From contig JAFAEW010000042.1 of NCBI GenBank assembly GCA_023423835.1, positions 1 through 6,080 on the forward strand: a stretch of 6,080 nucleotides of DNA. The letters are read 5' to 3'. This DNA comes from Bacteroidota bacterium. GTDB taxonomy: Bacteria > Bacteroidota > Bacteroidia > Chitinophagales > Chitinophagaceae. The position numbers and the translations under genes are program-made. Positions 1-3,744 of the stretch are shown here, one piece after another. Under the pieces are notes generated by a model. It saw nothing but the letters and a program-made list of their open reading frames with translations, searched no databases and was not told where the DNA came from. Position 1 is the stretch's first letter, and each line of letters opens with the position of its first letter.

Positions 1-94
1 TCCTTACTATTACCAGGGTGAATTGATTAATGAAAATTCGTATTATCCAATGGCTGGAACGAATTTTCTTTTGGGAGTGAATGTGAAATTTTAG
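1..94 (+). CDS. 3' end of an outer-membrane beta-barrel protein, probably a TonB-dependent receptor (5' truncated)
   Basis: Reading from base 2, the frame is open to a TAG at 92-94 and gives 30 residues ending in PMAGTNFLLGVNVKF. The form 'PMAGxNF-x-hydrophobic-G-x-x-x-KF' with a terminal phenylalanine is typical of the last beta-strand of Bacteroidota TonB-dependent receptors; the final aromatic residue is the outer-membrane insertion signal read by the BAM machinery. The rest of the gene lies to the left of the window, so neither the plug domain nor the substrate (siderophore, vitamin, glycan or peptide) can be judged. The next gene starts 91 bases downstream on the same strand, and no clear terminator separates them. 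Another outer-membrane barrel, such as an OmpP1/FadL- or porin-type protein, would also fit so short a tail. Confidence 0.7.
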   Translation, partial: PYYYQGELINENSYYPMAGTNFLLGVNVKF

Positions 95-128
95 ATGTAC
101 CGTGCAAAAAGCAGGACAAGCGGTTTAC

Positions 129-145
129 CGAAATGCTCCATTTCG
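129..145. repeat. Perfect 7-bp inverted repeat between the receptor and protease genes
   Basis: CGAAATG at 129-135 is followed by a CTC spacer and the exact reverse complement CATTTCG at 139-145. There is no T-tract after it, so it is not a typical intrinsic terminator. It lies 41 bases before the protease start codon and could be an operator, an mRNA-stabilising hairpin or chance. Confidence 0.45.
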
Positions 146-185
146 TGCATAATTACTGATATTCGTGTTTTCATAAGATTGAGGT

Positions 186-1775
186 ATGGTTTCAAAAAAA
201 TTGCAGGTGTGGCTGCCGCTTCTTTTTGCGGTTATGATGGTCATTGGAATGTGGCTTGGATATCAGTTAAGGGCAAATACAACGGGAGGCAATAGTTTTA
301 TCAGCAACAATAAAAGCAATTCGTTGCAGGAGGTGCTGAATCTTATTCAAAGTAAATATGTTGATCCTGTTTCCATGGACAGTCTGAAGATTGATGCAAT
401 CAATGAAATGCTTTCGCATCTTGATCCGCATTCGATCTATATTCCTGCAAAGGAACTGCAATCGGTGAATGAAGACATGCGGGGAAATTTTCAGGGCATA
501 GGCGTGCAGTTTCAAATATTTGATGATACGGTGAATGTTGTAAATGTGATTCCGGGAGGCCCTTCGGAGAAAGCGGGTGTTTTAACCGGAGACAAGTTTA
601 TCAGTGTAAACGATACGGTAAAAGTGGCAGGAATACATATCACGGCCGACTCCATAAAAGAATTGCTGCGTGGTCCTGCCGGCAGTAAAGTGAAGGTTAC
701 TTTTTTAAGGGATGGAAGTTTGAAGCCGTTAACCATTCAACGGGGAACGATTCCTTTGCCCTCCGTAGATGCCGCTTATTTAATCAGCCCGGAAACCGGA
801 TTTATTCATATCGGCAGGTTTTCAGAAACCACTTATGTGGAGTTTATGGAGGCGATGGAAAAACTGCAGGCCGGTGGTATGAAAAAGCTGATTCTCGACC
901 TGAGAGGCAATGGCGGTGGCATATTGCAGCAGGCTACCAATATCGCAGATGAGTTTTTGGATGATCAGAAAATGATCGTTTATACCAAAGGCGACAAAAT
1001 CGAAAATATGGAGATCCGCTGCAGCAAGGAGGGTGTGTTTGAAACAGGGCCGCTCGCAGTATTGGTGGATGAAACTTCGGCCAGTGCAAGTGAAGTATTG
1101 AGTGGAGCATTACAGGATTGGGATCGAGCCACCATTATCGGACGGAGAACCTTTGGAAAGGGCCTCGTGCAACAGCAATACGGATTAACCGATGGCGGTG
1201 CTTTAAGACTAACCGTTGCCCGGTATTTTACGCCGCTCGGACGAAACATTCAAAAGCCCTATAATAAAGGAATACAGAATTATGAGGACGAACTGATCGA
1301 ACGTTTTCACAACGGTGAAGTAGTGCATGGCGACACCTCCACGCCGGTGGGACCGGCCTTTAAAACAAAATCCGGGCATCTCGTTTACGGTGGCGGCGGC
1401 ATCACACCCGATATTTTTATTCCCTTCGATACTACAAGCCAGCCGAAACAGGTATTGCAGATGTATATAAAGGGAACGCTCTCCGACTTTGTTTACCGTT
1501 ATTACCTCCAAAATAAGCGGGCGCTTGCAGCGTTTTCTTCGCCCGTTGTTTTGTACAGGCAATTTCAGCCGGATGAAAAACTTTGGAAAGATCTCGTTGC
1601 TTATGCGGCTAAAGATTCAATAAATCTTACCAACCTATCCGCCGGCGCTAAATCAGATATTTTAAAAAGATTTGAAGCGCTGCTCGGCCGGCAAATCTGG
1701 CGAACCGAGGGTTATATCGAAATAAATAATGAAGATGATCCTATGGTGAGAAAGGCACTCGAAGTGCTGAAATAA
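186..1775 (+). CDS. S41 family carboxyl-terminal processing peptidase with PDZ domain
   Basis: This is a serine protease of the CtpA/Tsp family, which trims or degrades periplasmic and envelope proteins from their C-termini. The 529-residue product starts with a short cytoplasmic KK segment and a hydrophobic anchor (about 7-27), so it should be inner-membrane tethered and face the periplasm. A helical region with the family signature LDPHSIYIP (79-87) precedes a PDZ domain (about 98-186, carboxylate-binding loop FQGIGV at 102-107). The S41 core runs from about 200 to 355: LDLRGNGGG (237-245), then the catalytic Ser300 in ETSASASE, Lys325 in RTFGKG and Gln329. The Ser-to-Lys spacing of 25 and Lys-to-Gln spacing of 4 match E. 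coli Tsp and Bacillus CtpB. The conserved GGGGITPD lies at 402-409, and a helical tail ends the protein. Length is normal for Bacteroidota members. The first ATG is chosen because the anchor begins just after it; GAGGT abuts it and is too close to act as a Shine-Dalgarno. The gene is intact. Confidence is high for family, low for the physiological substrate. Confidence 0.96.
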   Translation: MVSKKLQVWLPLLFAVMMVIGMWLGYQLRANTTGGNSFISNNKSNSLQEVLNLIQSKYVDPVSMDSLKIDAINEMLSHLDPHSIYIPAKELQSVNEDMRGNFQGIGVQFQIFDDTVNVVNVIPGGPSEKAGVLTGDKFISVNDTVKVAGIHITADSIKELLRGPAGSKVKVTFLRDGSLKPLTIQRGTIPLPSVDAAYLISPETGFIHIGRFSETTYVEFMEAMEKLQAGGMKKLILDLRGNGGGILQQATNIADEFLDDQKMIVYTKGDKIENMEIRCSKEGVFETGPLAVLVDETSASASEVLSGALQDWDRATIIGRRTFGKGLVQQQYGLTDGGALRLTVARYFTPLGRNIQKPYNKGIQNYEDELIERFHNGEVVHGDTSTPVGPAFKTKSGHLVYGGGGITPDIFIPFDTTSQPKQVLQMYIKGTLSDFVYRYYLQNKRALAAFSSPVVLYRQFQPDEKLWKDLVAYAAKDSINLTNLSAGAKSDILKRFEALLGRQIWRTEGYIEINNEDDPMVRKALEVLK

Positions 1776-1803
1776 TGGATTTACAAGTCTTATAGAAGAC
1801 GAT

Positions 1804-1817
1804 CTAAAAGTTTTTAG
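1804..1817 (+). terminator. Weak AT-rich hairpin after the protease gene (possible terminator)
   Basis: CTAAAA and TTTTAG form a 14-base near-palindrome 28 bases after the protease stop. A separate small stem (GTCTT/AAGAC) lies just before it, and a run of eight Ts follows at about 1832-1839. The stems are short and AT-rich, so termination would be inefficient; read-through into the next gene is possible. Confidence 0.25.
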
Positions 1818-1873
1818 CCTTCATTGATTAGTTTTTTTTAAATTGCCATAACACTTCTTTTAAATTCCAGGTT

Positions 1874-2233
1874 ATGACAATTCAACAAATCGCTAATCGT
1901 TTGCTCAAATTATGTGGAGAAGGAAAATTTGAAACTGCAAAGCGGGAACTCTTCGATCAAGATGCTGTGAGCATTGAACCCGACGCATCTGATCTGTTTG
2001 AAAAGGAAACTAAAGGATTAGACAATATTCTCGCAAAGGGCGACCGGCTTCAAAACAGAGTGCGGGAAGTACTGGGATACAATCTTTCACAACCACTCAT
2101 TGTCGGAAATGTTATCGCCTTTGCCCTTAATATGGAAGTCCTCTTAAATGATGGAAACAAGATAAAAGAAGCAGAGCTTTGTGTATACACTGTCAATAAC
2201 GGAAAAATAGTTTCTGAACAGTTTTTCCATTAA
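1874..2233 (+). CDS. SnoaL-like / NTF2-like family protein
   Basis: The product is 119 residues long and has no signal peptide or membrane segment, so it should be cytoplasmic. The N-terminal helix IQQIANRLLKLCGEGKFETA (3-22), the following ELFDQDAVSIEPD, the KGLDNILAKGDRLQ helix and the closing strand pair ending VYTVNNGKIVSEQFF have the order and spacing of the small cone-shaped NTF2/SnoaL fold common in Bacteroidota. Members of this fold include ketosteroid isomerase-like enzymes, polyketide cyclases and many proteins with no known ligand. No catalytic dyad can be assigned here, so no reaction is proposed. It starts 98 bases after the protease on the same strand, and the first ATG has no Shine-Dalgarno. 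Length fits the family. A hairpin, with GGAAAAA (2201-2207) pairing with TTTTTCC (2222-2228), covers the last codons. Confidence is good for the fold, none for a specific function. Confidence 0.85.
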   Translation: MTIQQIANRLLKLCGEGKFETAKRELFDQDAVSIEPDASDLFEKETKGLDNILAKGDRLQNRVREVLGYNLSQPLIVGNVIAFALNMEVLLNDGNKIKEAELCVYTVNNGKIVSEQFFH

Positions 2234-2319
2234 TAAATCCGTAAGTCATATTTTCCTGTTTCTGAGAATCAAGTAGTTATAAATGTTATTTGAAAAAATG
2301 TCGATTAAAACTAACACAG

Positions 2320-2334
2320 GTGAGTTTTATTCAC
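2320..2334. promoter_or_regulatory. GTGA-N7-TCAC dyad, module 1
   Basis: GTGA (2320-2323) and TCAC (2331-2334) are inverted around seven AT-rich bases. It is preceded by CACAG, and the string CACAGGTGA recurs exactly at 2689-2697, next to the second module's dyads. It lies 16 bases before a candidate -7 box AAATTTTG (2351-2358), so it could be a regulator site. The half-sites resemble those of CRP/FNR-family regulators, but the spacer differs from the classical six bases. Confidence 0.3.
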
Positions 2335-2350
2335 ATAAAAGCACTAATTT

Positions 2351-2358
2351 AAATTTTG
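2351..2358 (+). promoter_or_regulatory. Candidate Bacteroidota -7 box, module 1
   Basis: AAATTTTG matches seven of eight positions of TAnnTTTG (mismatch at the first). It would start transcription near 2363. No TTTG element is evident at the expected -33 position; the dyad at 2320-2334 lies there instead. Such matches are frequent in AT-rich DNA, so the call rests mainly on the same arrangement recurring in modules 2 and 3. Confidence 0.25.
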
Positions 2359-2362
2359 CTTT

Positions 2363-2474
2363 TTATTCTATCTCCGTTTTTTACCATACGAAACGTAAGT
2401 TTCAACCCAAAGATTCTGCTTTTAACTTAAATTAGACTTTGCACCGGTTGGTTAAGCCGGTGCAATTTTTTTTT
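2363..2474 (+). ncRNA. Putative small RNA 1 (about 110 nt)
   Basis: A possible short transcript ending at the strong terminator 2439-2474. It holds TTTCAACCC (2400-2408) followed by TTCT (2414-2417), a combination that recurs ahead of the next two terminators. The 5' end is inferred from the candidate -7 box and is uncertain by many bases. Alternatively the terminator simply ends a long 3' UTR of the NTF2-like gene, whose stop codon lies 206 bases before the stem. Confidence 0.35.
2439..2474 (+). terminator. Strong intrinsic terminator 1
   Basis: TTGCACCGG (2439-2447) pairs perfectly with CCGGTGCAA (2457-2465): a 9-bp GC-containing stem with a 9-base loop, followed at once by nine Ts (2466-2474). 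The T-tract is only on the plus-strand 3' side, so it terminates rightward transcription. Confidence 0.9.
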
Positions 2475-2513
2475 AGATGTGCGTATAAACCGCAGGTTGA
2501 AAAGGGTATAAAT

Positions 2514-2640
2514 CCCGGAAAAATACGTGAAAAACACGGTGTCCGTTCAAATTTGCCGGGCCTATTTTTACCGAAGATTGGGAAATGGAAAAGGAGAGAG
2601 GTCAGTAGCCGGCAATCAGGGCAAAGTCTTCCCTTAGCCG
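2514..2640. other. GC-richer segment with nested inverted repeats, nature unknown
   Basis: CCCGG (2514-2518) pairs with CCGGG (2556-2560), enclosing CGTG-AAAAA-CACG (2526-2538) or, alternatively, ACGG-TGT-CCGT (2536-2546). Further on, CGGC (2610-2613) and AGGG (2618-2621) pair with CCCT (2631-2634) and GCCG (2637-2640). A purine tract with a single pyrimidine (2580-2601) lies between them. The foldings are suggestive of structured RNA, but no known RNA family signature was recognised (no RNase P, SRP or tmRNA core motifs seen). Confidence 0.3.
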
Positions 2641-2677
2641 CGAATTGTGAGCGAAACCGTTTTTTCAGCCATTCCCG

Positions 2678-2691
2678 ATGTGAAAAATCAC
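2678..2691. repeat. ATGTGAAAAATCAC repeat, copy 1
   Basis: This 14-base string recurs exactly at 2888-2901. It contains the dyad TGTGA-AAA(A)-TCACA (2679-2692), whose half-sites look like those of CRP/FNR-family regulators but with a four-base spacer. It lies 46 bases upstream of the module 2 candidate -7 box. Confidence 0.5.
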
Positions 2692-2700
2692 AGGTGAAAC

Positions 2701-2721
2701 TGTGTAAAATCACATTTTACA
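2701..2721. promoter_or_regulatory. TGTG...CACA dyad overlapping an 8-bp inverted repeat, module 2
   Basis: TGTG-TAAAAT-CACA (2701-2714) is a variant of the neighbouring TGTGA...TCACA dyad with a six-base middle. It overlaps TGTAAAAT-CAC-ATTTTACA (2703-2721), a perfect 8-bp inverted repeat with a three-base centre. It ends 16 bases before the candidate -7 box TCTTTTTG (2738-2745). It could be an operator; it is not a terminator because no T-tract follows. Confidence 0.4.
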
Positions 2722-2737
2722 GCTTCAAAAAATTGGC

Positions 2738-2745
2738 TCTTTTTG
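2738..2745 (+). promoter_or_regulatory. Candidate Bacteroidota -7 box, module 2
   Basis: TCTTTTTG matches seven of eight positions of TAnnTTTG. An alternative is TATATATG at 2754-2761 (also 7/8), which has ATTG 18 bases upstream as a weak -33 element. Either would give a transcript of roughly 75-91 nt ending at terminator 2. Confidence 0.25.
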
Positions 2746-2749
2746 TATC

Positions 2750-2840
2750 GGGATATATATGACGAACACTACCACTAAACCCTTTCACCCAAAATCTTCT
2801 ATCATAAATTGAGGCTGTTCCGTACCGGAGCGGCCTTTTT
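2750..2840 (+). ncRNA. Putative small RNA 2 (about 75-90 nt)
   Basis: The segment before terminator 2 contains no G at all from 2765 to 2810 (46 bases), is rich in A and C, and carries TTTCACCC (2783-2790) followed by TTCT (2797-2800). An unstructured, G-free stretch next to a strong terminator is what many base-pairing small RNAs look like. No open reading frame explains it. The start is inferred from candidate -7 boxes. Confidence 0.4.
2812..2840 (+). terminator. Strong intrinsic terminator 2
   Basis: AGGCTGTTCCG (2812-2822) pairs with CGGAGCGGCCT (2826-2836) along all 11 positions (two G-U wobbles) across a three-base TAC loop, followed by a T run to 2840. The nearest upstream plus-strand gene ends almost 580 bases away and is already followed by terminator 1. 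Confidence 0.9.
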
Positions 2841-2887
2841 ATGTTTCCGAAAACTGTCTGATTTTATGTGAAAATAAACGTGGTGGA

Positions 2888-2905
2888 ATGTGAAAAATCA
2901 CCTTC
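2888..2905. promoter_or_regulatory. ATGTGAAAAATCAC repeat, copy 2, with extended dyad, module 3
   Basis: The exact 14-base string of 2678-2691 recurs here. Counting from G2886, the dyad extends to GAA-t-GTGA / TCAC-c-TTC, with seven of eight arm positions paired around AAAA. It ends 14 bases before a candidate -7 box TATTTTTC (2916-2923), so it would overlap the -33 region of that promoter. Confidence 0.4.
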
Positions 2906-2915
2906 TCCGGTTAAG

Positions 2916-2923
2916 TATTTTTC
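2916..2923 (+). promoter_or_regulatory. Candidate Bacteroidota -7 box, module 3
   Basis: TATTTTTC matches seven of eight positions of TAnnTTTG (last base differs). No TTTG lies at the expected -33 distance; the GTGA...TCAC dyad occupies that place. Transcription would start near 2928. Confidence 0.28.
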
Positions 2924-2927
2924 TATA

Positions 2928-3005
2928 ACTCTGTAAGACATTTAATCTATTACCCCATTTCAGCCCTTATCCCAATTCTAGCACCGTAACATGCGGTGCT
3001 TTTTT
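2928..3005 (+). ncRNA. Putative small RNA 3 (about 80 nt)
   Basis: The segment before terminator 3 has one G between 2938 and 2980, several CCC/CCCC runs, and TTTCAGCCC (2958-2966) followed by TTCT (2976-2979) abutting the terminator stem. The arrangement parallels the two upstream modules. The 5' end is inferred only. Confidence 0.38.
2980..3005 (+). terminator. Strong intrinsic terminator 3
   Basis: AGCACCG (2980-2986) pairs with CGGTGCT (2994-3000), extendable by a T-G and an A-T pair to a three-base loop, and is followed by Ts through 3005. It shares the GCACCG/CGGTGC core with terminator 1. Confidence 0.88.
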
Positions 3006-3053
3006 GATAAATGTGGGCTTCTATTTTGTAATAAAACATTATAATTTTTTTTC

Positions 3054-3084
3054 TTTCGTAATCGGGGGTTTTTTTTTATATTTC
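3054..3084 (+). promoter_or_regulatory. Candidate promoter for the lipoprotein-antiporter pair
   Basis: TTTC (3054-3057) and TATATTTC (3077-3084) are one mismatch each from the Bacteroidota -33 TTTG and -7 TAnnTTTG elements, with a 19-base spacing that fits. Transcription would start near 3089, giving a leader of about 60 bases that begins with the dyad at 3086-3116. Confidence 0.35.
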
Positions 3085-3085
3085 A

Positions 3086-3116
3086 GAATTCTCCGACTAT
3101 TATAGACGGAGCATTC
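3086..3116. promoter_or_regulatory. 31-base near-perfect dyad in the lipoprotein leader/promoter
   Basis: Centred on T3101, the arms GAAT-t-CTCCG-a-CTAT and ATAG-a-CGGAG-c-ATTC pair at 13 of 15 positions. It sits where transcription from the candidate promoter would begin, 36 bases before the lipoprotein start. No T-tract follows, so it is not a terminator. It could be a repressor operator or a 5'-UTR hairpin that affects stability or translation. Confidence 0.55.
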
Positions 3117-3151
3117 GAAACTTTTAAGTAGCGATAATAAAAACGCTGACA

Positions 3152-3718
3152 ATGATGAGACACTTGTGTTGGTTAATGGTTATTCTGATTTTCCTATCTG
3201 CCTGCGGTATGAAAGAGCAGGAAAAAAAGCTGGACGAGCGGGCGAAGTCGCTCGATGCAAAAGAACAGACGTTACTAAGGTGGGAAAATGAGCTTGAAAT
3301 GAGGGAAGCAGATCTTTCGAAAAGAGAAAAAATCCTCGACAGCACCAACCACGTTAATGACACCGTTGGCGTTTATATTCCGGAATTGGTAGGACGTTGG
3401 CAGGTGAAAATGCTTTGCACTGAAACCAGTTGCGAAGGTAGTGCCATCGGCGATTCGAAAACCGAACAATGGGAGATAATTTATCAAAACGATAAATATA
3501 TTGCCAATGCCATGTATGGTAAAAATCTGGTACGTGTGTATTCGGGAATTTATAAAGATAATGTACTCCTGCTTAGCAGTCAGCCATCCGGCGCAGATGC
3601 GTTCATTAAAGTGACGCTGCGTTTTGTAAAATCCAACCGGCTGGAAGGGGAAAGAGAAATTACCCAACAGGGAAACTGTAAAATTCTGTATTCACTGGTA
3701 GTTGATAAGTTGCCATAA
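3152..3718 (+). CDS. Coiled-coil lipoprotein of unknown function
   Basis: The 188-residue product opens with a type II signal peptide: a hydrophobic core followed by the lipobox L15-S16-A17-C18, so Cys18 should be lipidated. Residues 20-63 are charged, with L/I at heptad-like intervals (KKLDERAKSLDAKEQTLL...ELEMREADLSKREKIL), and predict a single parallel coiled coil. A beta-rich domain follows (about 75-188), with a GRWQVKMLCTETSCEG motif (81-96) and a late Cys176; Cys89, Cys94 and Cys176 could form a disulfide in the periplasm. The domain resembles uncharacterised Bacteroidota lipoprotein domains with lipocalin-like strands; no enzyme motif is visible. There is a second ATG one codon on (3155), and the start is therefore uncertain by one residue. 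The antiporter gene starts 26 bases after the stop, so co-transcription is likely. The precise role is unknown. Confidence 0.85.
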   Translation: MMRHLCWLMVILIFLSACGMKEQEKKLDERAKSLDAKEQTLLRWENELEMREADLSKREKILDSTNHVNDTVGVYIPELVGRWQVKMLCTETSCEGSAIGDSKTEQWEIIYQNDKYIANAMYGKNLVRVYSGIYKDNVLLLSSQPSGADAFIKVTLRFVKSNRLEGEREITQQGNCKILYSLVVDKLP

Positions 3719-3732
3719 TTTATTCGCCTTCG

Positions 3733-3744
3733 AAAAAATTTTTT
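3733..3744 (+). other. A6T6 tract abutting the antiporter start codon
   Basis: Six As followed by six Ts end immediately at the ATG of the antiporter gene. No Shine-Dalgarno is present. AT-rich, unstructured leaders are typical of translation starts in this phylum; the tract could also bend DNA. Confidence 0.4.

Larger units (their letters stand above)
2234..3151. other. 918-bp intergenic stretch without a credible protein gene
   Basis: Frames in this stretch give only low-complexity or nonsensical peptides that start or end inside hairpins. It holds three strong plus-strand terminators (2439-2474, 2812-2840, 2980-3005), several GTGA...TCAC dyads, a GC-richer patch with nested inverted repeats (about 2514-2640), and a T-rich segment before the lipoprotein gene (3045-3052 and 3069-3077). 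Terminators that follow no gene suggest small non-coding transcripts, described separately. The alternative is a decayed gene region that kept its terminators. Confidence 0.8.

Noticed and set aside
181..185. GAGGT before the protease ATG as a Shine-Dalgarno sequence
   Set aside because: It abuts the start codon with no spacing, too close for 16S pairing, and this phylum rarely uses such sites.
95..295. 66-codon plus-strand frame overlapping the protease start
   Set aside because: It overlaps the protease signal-anchor coding region in another frame and has no recognisable features; the protease frame is strongly supported.
2201..2228. Hairpin GGAAAAA...TTTTTCC at the end of the NTF2-like gene as a terminator
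   Set aside because: The T-run is inside the right arm and is not followed by another T-tract, and the structure lies within coding sequence; it may be chance pairing of AT-rich codons.
2432..2713. 93-codon minus-strand open frame
   Set aside because: It covers the same inverted repeats in the other direction, encodes a peptide rich in Cys, Phe and Arg with no domain pattern, and ends across terminator 1.
2439..2762. 107-codon plus-strand open frame in the intergenic stretch
   Set aside because: It begins inside the stem of terminator 1, runs through the T-tract and several inverted repeats, has a composition unlike the neighbouring genes and shows no recognisable domain. A minus-strand frame over the same bases is open too, which fits a chance GC-richer patch.
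2475..2840. RNase P RNA, SRP RNA, tmRNA or tRNA
   Set aside because: The conserved cores of these RNAs (for example the SRP GGAAGCAG-type loop, RNase P P4 words, or a T-loop GTTCGA with CCA end) were not found on either strand.
2315..3005. CRISPR array
   Set aside because: The repeated words are 9-14 bases, imperfect and irregularly spaced, with no constant-length spacers and no cas genes nearby.
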